From Malaciobacter pacificus (GTDB lineage Bacteria; Campylobacterota; Campylobacteria; Campylobacterales; Arcobacteraceae): a DNA stretch of 64,000 nucleotides. A model generated the notes under the pieces. The model was not told the origin of the DNA. It worked only from the letters and a program-made list of their open reading frames with translations, and did no database searches. Made by a program: the position numbers and the translations under genes. Below, in pieces: positions 53,094 through 61,727 of this stretch (its first letter is position 1; each line of letters starts with the position of its first letter). The stretch is taken from positions 1,426,001 to 1,490,000 of the forward strand of contig NZ_CP035928.1 of assembly GCF_004214795.1 (NCBI RefSeq), written 5' to 3'.

Positions 53094-54071
53094 TTATTCC
53101 ATTATACAAATTTCTTTTTTTCTCATATGAACTATTGTCTCTTTAGCTACTAATAGAACTACTAAAGTTGTAATAGTTGCTAAAATATAAGATAAAACTG
53201 CATAAACCCAAAAATTTGTTAAATCATACATTAAAATAGAACTTAATGTAACTGCTGCCATTGGGAATGTAAAAGCCCACCAAGAGATAAAGAATTTTAT
53301 TTTTATAAAGTTTTTATACATAATAAATACTAAAACTGTAAAGAATATCCCTAAATTAAATAAAATCTGTGCAAAGAAATCTAAGTTTCCAGTTAATTTA
53401 ATATATGATAAAAAACCAACAGCAGGTGGTGCAATTAAGATAAATAGTGTTGGCATAAACTTTGGTGCAAATTGATTATGAAATATAATTCTATTTAAAA
53501 TAATTGCAAAAAGAATTATCCAAAAGAAAATTCCAATTGAAAAATAAAAATATAAAATTGAATCATCAATAAAACCTTTTCCAGCAATTGGAACAATTAA
53601 ATTACCAACAATAGGAATAAACCAAGCTGGATTTGAATGTTGCATTTCTAAGTTATTATTTATCCAAAATTTAATTGTATAAAATGTAAAGAAAATATGT
53701 AAAACAGCACCGATTATGAAAAATATTTGAGATAATTCAACTATATAGTGTCTAAAAATAATTGACATAAGAAGTGTTGCTATTGAACTTGCTGCAAAGA
53801 AGTTTATTCTAACTGGATGCTTTAACTCTTTTTTAACTTCATCTTTATGTTTAATAATTTTTAAAACATAAAAATATACTACTAAAAAGTAAGCTATTGT
53901 TGTTCCACTAAGCATAAGTGTTGCAATAATTGAAGGGAAAAAGAAGATTTCATTTAATCTTTCATAAACCAAAGTAAGTCCTGCTAATCCCATGATTGTA
54001 GCAAACATCATGATTGGGAAAAATTGTAATCTATTTGAAGGGATTGATTTTATGCTTTCTTGTTCTTGCAT
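53094..54071 (-). CDS. TehA/SLAC1 family anion channel-like protein
   Basis: The 325-residue protein has about ten membrane helices and begins with the family block FFPIMMFATIMGLAGLTLVYER. TehA homologues form anion channels; E. coli TehA gives tellurite resistance when overexpressed, and plant SLAC1 is a guard-cell channel. The physiological ion here is unknown. No tehB is nearby. It begins 51 bp from the divergent small gene at 54126. Confidence 0.85.
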   Translation of the reverse strand: MQEQESIKSIPSNRLQFFPIMMFATIMGLAGLTLVYERLNEIFFFPSIIATLMLSGTTIAYFLVVYFYVLKIIKHKDEVKKELKHPVRINFFAASSIATLLMSIIFRHYIVELSQIFFIIGAVLHIFFTFYTIKFWINNNLEMQHSNPAWFIPIVGNLIVPIAGKGFIDDSILYFYFSIGIFFWIILFAIILNRIIFHNQFAPKFMPTLFILIAPPAVGFLSYIKLTGNLDFFAQILFNLGIFFTVLVFIMYKNFIKIKFFISWWAFTFPMAAVTLSSILMYDLTNFWVYAVLSYILATITTLVVLLVAKETIVHMRKKEICIME

Positions 54072-54125
54072 TTTTTTTCCTATAATGTAAATTTTTATAT
54101 AATAAATTAAAAAATTGGATTTTAC

Positions 54126-54332
54126 ATGGCAAAAAAAGCAATTATTGATTTAAAGAGTATGAATTTATCTTTTGAAGATAGAGGTGAAACAATAAAACTA
54201 ATTACTTTTAAAACATCTTCAATGAGTTTAGATATAGAAATCTATGAAAAAGATAAATTTATCAAAAAATCAAATATGGTTTATGCACACTTGCCGAAGA
54301 AATTAAAGGCAAAGTTAAATCCACTTTTTTAA
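54126..54332 (+). CDS. Small basic protein of unknown function (68 aa)
   Basis: No family recognised. The 68-residue protein has a beta-rich centre (IKLITFKTSSMSLDIEIYEKD) and a basic C-terminus (LPKKLKAKLNPLF). It is divergent from the TehA-like gene and ends 76 bp before the metallophosphoesterase. The ribosome binding site is weak (GGATTTTAC). It is accepted because the ORF has normal amino acid composition and fills an otherwise empty space. Confidence 0.6.
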   Translation: MAKKAIIDLKSMNLSFEDRGETIKLITFKTSSMSLDIEIYEKDKFIKKSNMVYAHLPKKLKAKLNPLF

Positions 54333-54408
54333 ATATTTTTATAATTATAACTTATTAATATTAAATAAATATTACTTATAATAAATATTATCAATTTTTA
54401 GGAAAAAA

Positions 54409-55053
54409 ATGAAAATAGCAATAATATCAGATATCAAATCAAATGTTTACGCACTAAAAGCTGTATTAGAAGATTCAAAACAAAGAGGTGTTGATGTAAC
54501 ACTAAACCTTGGAGATAGTTTATATGGTCCAATAGCACCTAAAGAGACATATAATTTAATAAGACAAAGTCAATTTGTAAACATTATGGGAAATGAAGAT
54601 AGAAAAATTTTAGAGGCTTCTTTGGAGCAATTAGAAAATGATGTGTTACTAAAATTTGTTTATAATGATTTAGGCGAAGAGGTTTTGTATTGGATTCAAG
54701 ATTTACCTTTTGAAAAGATTATTGGTGGAATTTATTATATGATTCATGGAACTTATTTTGATGATTCTCAATATTTATTAGAAAATAATGATGATAAAAA
54801 GATTATTGAATTAACTGATAATATTGAGGCTACATTTATCTTTTGTGGGAACTCAACTATTCCTAAAACACAAACTTTAAGTTCTGGTCAAATTGTTATC
54901 TGTCCAGGTTCAGTTGGTATAAGTAAAAAAGCTAGTTACTCAATACTAAGTGTTGAAGAAGATAAATATAGTGTTGAGCAAATTAGCGTTGATTATGATT
55001 ATGAAAGTGCTAAAGAAAAGATATTATTAAATGGTTTTAAAAGTAATCTCTAA
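54409..55053 (+). CDS. Metallophosphoesterase (YfcE/DHH-like calcineurin fold)
   Basis: The 214-residue protein begins MKIAIISDIKSNVYALKAVLED, a metallophosphoesterase start in which the usual D-x-H reads D-I-K (Lys in place of His), a notable change at a metal ligand. Later blocks are LNLGDSLYGP (GD), IMGNEDRKI (GNxD rather than GNHD), MIHGTYFDD (H) and CGNSTIPKTQ where GHTHxP is usual. So several metal ligands are altered. It may have changed metal use or be inactive. It ends overlapping the btuC-like gene by four bases, convergent. Confidence 0.75.
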   Translation: MKIAIISDIKSNVYALKAVLEDSKQRGVDVTLNLGDSLYGPIAPKETYNLIRQSQFVNIMGNEDRKILEASLEQLENDVLLKFVYNDLGEEVLYWIQDLPFEKIIGGIYYMIHGTYFDDSQYLLENNDDKKIIELTDNIEATFIFCGNSTIPKTQTLSSGQIVICPGSVGISKKASYSILSVEEDKYSVEQISVDYDYESAKEKILLNGFKSNL

Positions 55054-56009
55054 GGTTTTTTGGTTCTTTTTATAAGTAAATATACAAAAAATGGAGCTCC
55101 AATAAATGCTGTTACAACACCAATAGGAAGTGTTGAATCAGTGTTTAAATTTCTTGAAATTAAATCTGAAATCACTAAAAATACTCCACCATAATAAAAT
55201 ACTGGCCAAAATAGATTATGAGCACTTTTTTTATAAATTAATTTTATAATATGTGGAATAACTAAACCAATAAAGCCAATTGGTCCTACAAAACTAATAC
55301 TAACTCCAACACAAAGTGAAGTAATTATTAATAAAATCAAATTAACTCTATTTACATTTAAACCTTTTAAAAAAGCTGTATCATTACAAATTAACATAAG
55401 TTTTATATTTTCTTTATGTTTCATAATTACTAAGTAAAATATTGCACTAACAATAAGCATTATAAAACTATTAAAAAAACCTACTGTATCTAAGCTTCCA
55501 AGGGTAAATCTAACAATAGAATAGTTCTCCTGTAAATTACTCATATAAAAAACAAGCATTAAAGCTGATGCATAAAAGTAAGATAAGGCAATACCTGTAA
55601 GAAGTATGGAGTTTGTAGAGACTGCAATTGAGTCTTTATTTATTTTTTTTGAAATAAAATAAAGTATTAATACAGTAATAATAGAGCCAAAAACAGATGA
55701 AATTGTTAAATACATAAATGGGAAAAACACTATTCCAAGTGCTGTAAAAAGAGTCGTTCCACTTGCTATTCCAAGGGTATATGGTGTTATTAGTTCATTT
55801 TTGAATATGATTTGAAAAACTAAACCACTAAGAGCTAAAACTCCTCCCACAAAAAAGGCTAATAAAACTCTAGGAACTCTTAAATCCCAAAATATAGTAA
55901 AACTCATAGATTCTGAATCAAATATATCACTTAGTGCTAAATTTATCTCACCTAAAAATGGTGCAATAATTACAAAAAAAAGAGTTACTATATATAAAAA
56001 TTTTTTCAT
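55050..56009 (-). CDS. btuC: FecCD-type ABC permease, B12/siderophore uptake
   Basis: This is the membrane subunit of an ABC importer of the BtuC/FecCD family, 319 residues with about ten helices. The family block GALLALSGL appears as FVGGVLALSGLVFQIIFKNEL, and the late SFVGPIGFIGLVIPHI is the ATPase-coupling region. With btuB-, btuF- and btuD-like genes upstream it most likely imports vitamin B12 or another corrinoid; ferric siderophore is the alternative. It overlaps the ATPase gene by four bases. Confidence 0.82.
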   Translation of the reverse strand: MKKFLYIVTLFFVIIAPFLGEINLALSDIFDSESMSFTIFWDLRVPRVLLAFFVGGVLALSGLVFQIIFKNELITPYTLGIASGTTLFTALGIVFFPFMYLTISSVFGSIITVLILYFISKKINKDSIAVSTNSILLTGIALSYFYASALMLVFYMSNLQENYSIVRFTLGSLDTVGFFNSFIMLIVSAIFYLVIMKHKENIKLMLICNDTAFLKGLNVNRVNLILLIITSLCVGVSISFVGPIGFIGLVIPHIIKLIYKKSAHNLFWPVFYYGGVFLVISDLISRNLNTDSTLPIGVVTAFIGAPFFVYLLIKRTKKP

Positions 56010-56704
56010 AAATTTACTACCAAATGATTATTAATTTTTTGTATTGAATCATTATAAAATTTACTAAGATTTTTATTTTCAAAGAATTCTTCATGATTTC
56101 CAAAAAACTCTATTATTCCATCGTTTAAGAAGAGTATTTTAAATTTTAAAGCATAAGCTAAATCAAGATTATGTGTTATAATGATTTTTTGTTGAAGTAA
56201 ATTTGAGTTAAAAATATCAAAAACCTCTTTTAATCTACTAATATCAAGATTTGCAGTTAATTCATCAAAGATTGTAATTTTTGCATTATGTAAAATGGCA
56301 CTTGCTAGAAGCAATAATTGTTTTTCTCCAGAACTAAAAGATTTACAATATTTATGTTCTAATTTTTTTAGATTTAACAGTTTTATTATCTCATCAAGTT
56401 TTTTATTATCAACACTTGAAATAAAAGATAATTCCAAAAACTCTCTAAGTGTTATATACTCATCAAATATTGTTAGTTTTGGTGGAATGTAGTTTATAAA
56501 AGAGGCTCTTTTAGAATCACTTAATATTGAGATATTATTATCAAATAATTTTACCTTATCATTTTCAATTAGATTAGAAAGTACTTTTGCTAAGGTTGAC
56601 TTCCCGGCTCCATTTTGTCCAAGTATGATAAGATTTTCATTCTCTTTTAATGAAAATGAAATTTCATGTAAAATTGAACTATTGTAATCTTTTATTTCTA
56701 ACAT
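56006..56704 (-). CDS. btuD: ABC transporter ATPase, B12/siderophore uptake
   Basis: This is the nucleotide-binding subunit of the importer, 232 residues. Walker A is LGQNGAGKSTL (about residues 32-42). The signature is FSSGEKQLLLLA (LSGGQ variant) and Walker B is KITIFDELTANLD, followed by the switch His in IITHNLD. It overlaps the binding-protein gene by 26 bases and the permease gene by four, indicating coupled translation. Confidence 0.88.
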   Translation of the reverse strand: MLEIKDYNSSILHEISFSLKENENLIILGQNGAGKSTLAKVLSNLIENDKVKLFDNNISILSDSKRASFINYIPPKLTIFDEYITLREFLELSFISSVDNKKLDEIIKLLNLKKLEHKYCKSFSSGEKQLLLLASAILHNAKITIFDELTANLDISRLKEVFDIFNSNLLQQKIIITHNLDLAYALKFKILFLNDGIIEFFGNHEEFFENKNLSKFYNDSIQKINNHLVVNL

Positions 56705-57512
56705 CTTCTAATATCTTTCTAAAATCTTTTATGAAATAGACAACTCTATGGGAAGGGATTCCTGCATACTCTTTGTCTATTGCATATATATTGTTTTGTT
56801 TAGCTGCATTTATTGGAAGGTTTCTCCAAGCATTTTTTACAACTTCTAACTCTTTTGGTTTATTTTCAAAAAAAGCTCCTAATAGTATTATTATATCAGG
56901 ATTCATACTTATTATTTTTTCTGCATTTACTACAGGTTGCATTGTTGAGTTTGATTGGTAGGCATTTTTATTGTTTGAAGCTTTTATTATGTCTTCAAAA
57001 TATAAAAAATTTCCTGTAACATAGATTTGATTTTTTAAATCTTTTTTTGGACTAATTACTATTAAAATCTTTTTATTTTCAATAATCCCATCAAGACTTT
57101 TTAGTTCACTATTTATATTATCTATAAGCTTATTTGCCTTATTTTGTTTATTAAAATACTCACCTAAATCTAAAATTGTATCTTTGATATTATTTAGTGT
57201 TGTAGTTTTATAAACTCTCGTTTCAATTCCTAGTTTTTTAAGATTTGAATTTAGCTTCTCATCATAGTTTTGAGCTATTACAATAGAGGGTTTGTTTTTG
57301 AGAATCTTTTCTAAAGAGATAGAGGAATACCCCCCTATTTTCTCTTTAGTTTTAGACTCTTGTGGGTAATCACAAAACATAGTATTAGCTACCACATTTT
57401 CACCCTTGCCTAAGGCAAATACTATTTCATTTACTGATGGTGCTAGATTTACAATTCTTTGTGAAGCAAATAGTGATATTGTAAATATTGATAATAGTAT
57501 TAGTTTTTTCAT
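56679..57512 (-). CDS. btuF: Periplasmic substrate-binding protein, BtuF-like
   Basis: A class III binding protein of 277 residues with a signal peptide (MKKLILLSIFTISLFA). The BtuF-type start RIVNLAPSVNEIVFALGKGENVVANT is followed by DYPQESKTKEKIGGYSSISLEKI and a long spanning helix. It carries substrate from the outer membrane receptor to the BtuC/D-like permease. Corrinoid is the likely cargo because the receptor is BtuB-like, but a siderophore is not excluded. It starts one base before the end of the btuB gene. Confidence 0.82.
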   Translation of the reverse strand: MKKLILLSIFTISLFASQRIVNLAPSVNEIVFALGKGENVVANTMFCDYPQESKTKEKIGGYSSISLEKILKNKPSIVIAQNYDEKLNSNLKKLGIETRVYKTTTLNNIKDTILDLGEYFNKQNKANKLIDNINSELKSLDGIIENKKILIVISPKKDLKNQIYVTGNFLYFEDIIKASNNKNAYQSNSTMQPVVNAEKIISMNPDIIILLGAFFENKPKELEVVKNAWRNLPINAAKQNNIYAIDKEYAGIPSHRVVYFIKDFRKILEDVRNKRLQ

Positions 57513-59330
57513 CTAGAATGTTGCCTTTAATCCTATATATGCACTTCTTGGAGCTGTTGCATATCCATCAATAGTTTGGTAATCTTTATTAAATATATTG
57601 TCTAGTTTAAAATAAACTTTGTAATCTTTGTTTATATCATAGTTTATAACTGCATTCCATACTGTGTACTTACCTGTTTGTCTTCCACCTTTATTATTAA
57701 AATCATACCTAGTACCAATATAGGTTGCATTTGTGTTAAAATGAAGTTTGTTAATTCCATAATAATCTAAGTTTAATCCAATTTGATTTTTTGGTCTTCT
57801 TCCTAAATCTTGTCCAGATGCATTTTTAGCACTTAAATGTGTATAGTTTAGTGATAGTAAAGTGTCTTTTAAAATATCCTTGCTGTATTTTGCTTCATAA
57901 CCTTTTATTTTAGAAGTTCCAGGAGTATTATTATATCCACTAATTGTACTATCCCAAGAAATTAAATCTTTAACATCATTATTAAAATAAGTAAGTGAAA
58001 TTGATTTATATTCTAATGTTAAATCATAACTTTTTGTTTGTTCTGGTTTAAGATCAAGATTTGAAGCTCCCCAAGGGTTCAACATTTGAATAATATTTGG
58101 TGCATTATAAGCTGTACCATAGTTTCCATTTACAGATAAATCATTTGTAATAAAATATTTTGCTCCAATTTTACCAGTTACTTTTGAACCAAAATTAGAA
58201 TAATCATCTCTTCTTAATGATTGTGTAAAAATGAATTTATCAAAATTGTTTATGTTTGTTAAATAAACAGCTTTATTGCTATTTGATTCTTCATTTGTTG
58301 TAGAAGTTGTTGTTATATAATCTGCTTTATACTCTTCATATGAAGCTCCAATTATCAAATTACTATTTTTTGCATACGAAATATTATCTACTAATTCTGT
58401 AACATATGTTTTTCCATTATATATTTTAACACCAAATGTAGCATCTAAGTTCTCTTTTTGAAAGTCTGATATATCATGATTTAATTTAATTGAGTGATTG
58501 CTTATATTTTTGTTATAAGAAACTGAGTATAAAACAGATTCATTATCTGTTCTTTGAATAGAATCTGGTGCTGAAAAACTGTCATATTCTACAAAAGAGT
58601 TTATGTGATTTACGTTTAATGTTAATCTATCATTATCACTTATATTTAATCCAGCTTTTGCATTTATAGTTGTATTTCTATAACCATCATCTTCATATTG
58701 TCCTAAATCTTTTCCATATACAGCTTGTGCACTAAAACCATCAGTTATAACTCTATTTGCACTAACTTTCACATCATATAGTTTAGTTTTATTTGATACA
58801 GACAAACCATATTTTTTAGTCATAAAACTACCTATTTCTAGATTTGTAGAAATATTTGTTCCTATTTTTGCATCTTTTGTAATAATGTTAATTACACCAG
58901 CTGCTGCATCAGCACCCCAAATACCTGATTGTGCACCTTTGATAACTTCAATTTTTTCAATATCATTAATCATTAAATCAGAAAATGCTACACCTGAAGT
59001 ATTTGAAGGGTCTTGATATCTAACTCCATCAATTAAAACTAAAATTCTTTGAGTGTCCATACCTCTTAAAAATACTGAAGTTGTATTTCCTAAACTTCCA
59101 TTACTTACAAATGACACACCAGCAAGTGTGTTTAATGCATCTGCAATAGTAACAAAGTGTCTCTCTTCAATATCTTCTTTTGTAATAACTTCTACATTTG
59201 ATGTAACATCTTTGATTGATTGTTCTGATTTTGTAGCACTTGTAACTGTAATTTGATCTAACTCATTTGATAGTAGGTTTGTTGCTAATAGAAAGCTTGC
59301 AACTAAGCTTGTAGATAATTTTTTATTCAT
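57513..59330 (-). CDS. btuB: TonB-dependent outer membrane receptor, BtuB-like
   Basis: The 605-residue protein has a signal peptide (about 1-23), a TonB box (DQITVTSATK, about 26-35), a plug domain (about 40-150, with FLRGMDTQRILVLIDGVRYQDP and ADAAAGVINIITKDA) and a 22-strand barrel ending in the aromatic Phe (GLKATF). The plug sequence is close to that of E. coli BtuB, which brings in vitamin B12. The binding protein, ATPase and permease follow without gaps. No cobalamin riboswitch is visible upstream, so control may be by a protein or be constitutive. Confidence 0.85.
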   Translation of the reverse strand: MNKKLSTSLVASFLLATNLLSNELDQITVTSATKSEQSIKDVTSNVEVITKEDIEERHFVTIADALNTLAGVSFVSNGSLGNTTSVFLRGMDTQRILVLIDGVRYQDPSNTSGVAFSDLMINDIEKIEVIKGAQSGIWGADAAAGVINIITKDAKIGTNISTNLEIGSFMTKKYGLSVSNKTKLYDVKVSANRVITDGFSAQAVYGKDLGQYEDDGYRNTTINAKAGLNISDNDRLTLNVNHINSFVEYDSFSAPDSIQRTDNESVLYSVSYNKNISNHSIKLNHDISDFQKENLDATFGVKIYNGKTYVTELVDNISYAKNSNLIIGASYEEYKADYITTTSTTNEESNSNKAVYLTNINNFDKFIFTQSLRRDDYSNFGSKVTGKIGAKYFITNDLSVNGNYGTAYNAPNIIQMLNPWGASNLDLKPEQTKSYDLTLEYKSISLTYFNNDVKDLISWDSTISGYNNTPGTSKIKGYEAKYSKDILKDTLLSLNYTHLSAKNASGQDLGRRPKNQIGLNLDYYGINKLHFNTNATYIGTRYDFNNKGGRQTGKYTVWNAVINYDINKDYKVYFKLDNIFNKDYQTIDGYATAPRSAYIGLKATF

Positions 59331-59353
59331 TTTTATTTATTTTCCTATTTTAT

Positions 59354-59539
59354 TTATATATTATTTGTTGAATATAGTTTGATTGGTTTCAATACTTTTG
59401 ATAATAAAAGTCTAGTAATTTTTGGTATATTTTTAGTTATAATTGATTCAATCATACTAAAAAATGAATGCATTTTTGTATCTGCAGTTGCAGCTAAAAT
59501 ACCAAAAAATGTGAAGTATTTTTTACATTTACTAATCAT
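59354..59539 (-). CDS. Small protein upstream of the btuB-like gene (61 aa)
   Basis: An ATG at 59537-59539 follows a near-perfect Shine-Dalgarno AAAAGGAGGG with six bases spacing, which argues for real translation. The product begins MISKCKKYFTFFGILAATADT, with a short hydrophobic segment, and ends basic. I recognise no family. It lies 23 bp upstream of the btuB-like gene on the same strand. It may be a small membrane protein or a leader ORF affecting expression of the uptake operon. The overlapping plus-strand frame has no such ribosome binding site. Confidence 0.45.
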   Translation of the reverse strand: MISKCKKYFTFFGILAATADTKMHSFFSMIESIITKNIPKITRLLLSKVLKPIKLYSTNNI

Positions 59540-59572
59540 AATTAACCCTCCTTTTCTAAAATTTAATTTTAA

Positions 59573-60283
59573 TTATATATGACAGTTTAATATTGTTTTT
59601 GTTGGATCAACTAAATATTCATAACCTAAATAAGCGATATAAAATCCAAATAAAATTACAAGGATAGAGGCTAATTTAATAAATAAATCCCTTAAATTTG
59701 TTTGTTTAAATAAACCAACAAAAAATCCAACTGAAAATAGTGCTGGTATTGTACTAAGTCCAAATATAAACATAACAACTGCACCCCAAAACATACTACC
59801 TGTACTTGCAGCTGTTATTGCAAAAACATATACAAAACCACAAGGTAAAAGACCATTTAACATACCTAATAGATAAAAACTCATAAGTGATTGAGAACCT
59901 AAAAGTGCCTTAAATGTATTTTGATAAAGTGGTGATTTAGAACATGAGTGTTCTATTTTTGTAAGAAATTTTATTTTTCCTGTTAATGATAGTCCAACAA
60001 GTACCATCAATACCCCAGTAGTAATTAGAAAAATACCACTTGTCATATTATCAAAACTAACAACTCCACCAACAAGCCCAAAAAGAGCTCCTAGTACTGT
60101 ATATGTTGTAACTCTTCCAAAAGAGTATAAAAGATGAGCTATTGCTTGAGTTTGTTTAGACCATTGAGATTTTATTTTAGTACTTGAATAAGCAACTACT
60201 ATTCCACCACACATACCAATACAATGTCCAAATGAACCTAAAAATGCAATTGTAATAATTGAGATAATACTAATAGTTTCCAT
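59573..60283 (-). CDS. SafE/DsbD-like membrane protein, probable copper handling
   Basis: The 236-residue inner-membrane protein has six helices and the motif GHCIGMCGG (residues 20-28), with a second cysteine motif in GLLPCGFVYVF. This is the family annotated as sulfite exporter TauE/SafE family or DsbD_2-like, whose members beside cytochrome oxidase genes help copper delivery. A HSCSK sequence in a loop adds a possible metal site. It starts at the last base of the NosL-like gene, so the two are coupled. Confidence 0.82.
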   Translation of the reverse strand: METISIISIITIAFLGSFGHCIGMCGGIVVAYSSTKIKSQWSKQTQAIAHLLYSFGRVTTYTVLGALFGLVGGVVSFDNMTSGIFLITTGVLMVLVGLSLTGKIKFLTKIEHSCSKSPLYQNTFKALLGSQSLMSFYLLGMLNGLLPCGFVYVFAITAASTGSMFWGAVVMFIFGLSTIPALFSVGFFVGLFKQTNLRDLFIKLASILVILFGFYIAYLGYEYLVDPTKTILNCHI

Positions 60284-60786
60284 TATTTACCTAATAACTC
60301 TTTTTTAATATATGGATTATTTAGGTTTTCACCTCTTAGCATTTTAATTGACATTTCATCATAAGATATAAAACCATCTTGTTTATTTTCATAAGCTCCA
60401 AAACCATATCCCATAGGTGTGATATCATTTCTACTATACCAAGCAGTTCTTCCATCGATATATTTTTTAGTATCTTTAGTCATAACCCAAATTTTTGCAC
60501 TATCTTTAAAAGATTTATTTTGTATCCAATTTACTAATCCTCCATGATCATGGAAAAACCAAGTTTTACCATCTGGGGCAATTACTTGAGATACGTAAGT
60601 CATATTATCAATTATCATACCACAGTCACTATCTTGATATTTACCAAGTATTATTTCTAAAGGTTTTTGTTCTATATTTCCTTCTTTTAATACGACCATT
60701 TGTTTTTGATTAGACATTGATAAAAATATTATAATAATTATAATGATTATTGTTAAAACTGTTAATAAAGGTAAGATTTTTTTCAT
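60283..60786 (-). CDS. NosL-like copper-binding protein
   Basis: The 167-residue protein has an N-terminal hydrophobic helix with eight isoleucines in a row, acting as signal anchor. It then has the NosL family blocks SDCGMIIDNMTYVSQV (Cys55, Met57), DGKTWFFHDHGGLVNWI and DGRTAWYSRNDITPMGYGFGAYENK. NosL binds Cu(I) and helps mature nitrous oxide reductase. No nosZ is in the window, and the coupled SafE-like gene suggests a broader copper delivery role, for example to cytochrome oxidase. The lipoprotein cysteine of many NosL proteins is not seen. Confidence 0.8.
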   Translation of the reverse strand: MKKILPLLTVLTIIIIIIIIFLSMSNQKQMVVLKEGNIEQKPLEIILGKYQDSDCGMIIDNMTYVSQVIAPDGKTWFFHDHGGLVNWIQNKSFKDSAKIWVMTKDTKKYIDGRTAWYSRNDITPMGYGFGAYENKQDGFISYDEMSIKMLRGENLNNPYIKKELLGK

Positions 60787-60841
60787 ATAAACTCCAAGAG
60801 TGTTATTATATTCTCTTGATTATAAATTTTTCATTACAAAT

Positions 60842-60869
60842 AAAAAAAGCCCCACTTAAAAGTGAAGCT
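60842..60869 (-). terminator. Intrinsic terminator of the candidate small RNA
   Basis: On the minus strand AGCTTCACTT pairs with AAGTGGGGCT (with two U-G pairs) and is followed by seven T residues. On the plus strand the wobble positions become mismatches, so the terminator works in the minus direction. The upstream genes on that strand begin only at this point, so it must serve a transcript from the gap itself. Confidence 0.7.
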
Positions 60870-60957
60870 ATTTTTTAATTCTATTTCATAAAAAGTAATC
60901 ATCATAGGTATCTAATTCGTATTTAGTAGTAGGAGAATGTAAAAGTAGATATCCTAT
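60842..60957 (-). ncRNA. Candidate small RNA with anti-Shine-Dalgarno loop
   Basis: The gap between the NosL-like gene and the HAD gene has a complete transcription unit on the minus strand. TATAAT at 60969-60964 is followed six bases later by the start of a 12-bp stem with one bulged A (60946-60958 with 60903-60914). The loop contains ACATTCTCCTACTACT, complementary to a ribosome binding site plus start codon (AGGAG-AATG). A linker and an intrinsic terminator follow (60842-60869). Length about 116 nt, with no ORF. The pairs, box and terminator are seen directly; that it is a trans-acting sRNA is inference. Confidence 0.55.
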
Positions 60958-60963
60958 GGGAGT

Positions 60964-60969
60964 ATTATA
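60964..60969 (-). promoter_or_regulatory. -10 box of the candidate small RNA
   Basis: TATAAT, a perfect -10 element on the minus strand, ending six to seven bases before the predicted RNA start at about 60957. No -35 motif is required in this phylum. Confidence 0.55.
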
Positions 60970-61092
60970 ATAACTGATATTTTAAACTTTTCTTAAATTG
61001 AGACACTTTTTGTCTTATTTTGTAAAATTTAATGTATTTTTATCAATTTAATCATATAATCATCATTAAATAATAAATGAGGAATTAATTTA

Positions 61093-61719
61093 ATGCGTCT
61101 AATTATGTTCGATATGGACGGCACTTTAATAGATAGTGGCTATGCAATTACAAATACAATTAATTATGTTAGAGAAAATTTAGGTTTTGAAAGACTAGAA
61201 AAGAATTTTATTTTAGAAAAAGTAAATGACCCAAATATAAATGCGGCAGAATTTTTTTATGGAACAAAAGAGTTTACTCAAAAGCAAACAAAACTTTTTG
61301 AAGAGTATTACAATAAACACTGTTTAACAGATTTAGTAGTTTATGATGGAATTGCAAAATTGGTTGATGATTTAAAAAGTGATAACTTTACTTTAGCTGT
61401 TGCTACAAATGCAAACTCTGATTATGCTCACAAAATGTTAAATCATGTTGGTTTAGGAGAATATTTTTCTACAATCTTAGGTTACAACAGTGTTAAAAAT
61501 CCCAAGCCACATCCTGAAATGGTAAATAAAATTTTAGATACACACAGTATTAAAAAAGAAAAAGCACAATTAATAGGTGACTCACACAAAGATATAATGG
61601 CTGCAACTAATGCTGGAGTTGATTCTGTACTTGTAAACTGGGGTTTTTCTAACCATGAAGAAAATGCTATAGAAACAGTAGAAGAGTTAGAAAAAAGAAT
61701 TTTTGATAAATTTAAATAG
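61093..61719 (+). CDS. HAD family phosphatase (Gph-like)
   Basis: The 208-residue protein has the HAD motifs DMDGTLIDSG (residues 8-17, with nucleophile Asp), VATNANS (motif II), KPHPEMV (motif III Lys) and IGDSHKDIMAATNAG (motif IV). A helical cap between motifs I and II is of the phosphoglycolate phosphatase/Gph type. The substrate is uncertain. TATAAT about 30 bp upstream of the start, and TGAGGAATT before the ATG, give promoter and ribosome binding site. Confidence 0.9.
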   Translation: MRLIMFDMDGTLIDSGYAITNTINYVRENLGFERLEKNFILEKVNDPNINAAEFFYGTKEFTQKQTKLFEEYYNKHCLTDLVVYDGIAKLVDDLKSDNFTLAVATNANSDYAHKMLNHVGLGEYFSTILGYNSVKNPKPHPEMVNKILDTHSIKKEKAQLIGDSHKDIMAATNAGVDSVLVNWGFSNHEENAIETVEELEKRIFDKFK

Positions 61720-61727
61720 GTCTATAA

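Noticed and set aside
59331-59575. Possible cobalamin riboswitch upstream of the btuB-like gene
   Set aside because: No B12-box-like sequence or conserved pairing was found; the space is filled by a small ORF with a strong ribosome binding site.
60283-60786. AT-rich near-triplet repeats in the NosL-like signal region (eight Ile codons) as a phase-variable tract
   Set aside because: Codons alternate ATA/ATT/ATC and do not form a uniform repeat unit, so slippage is unlikely.
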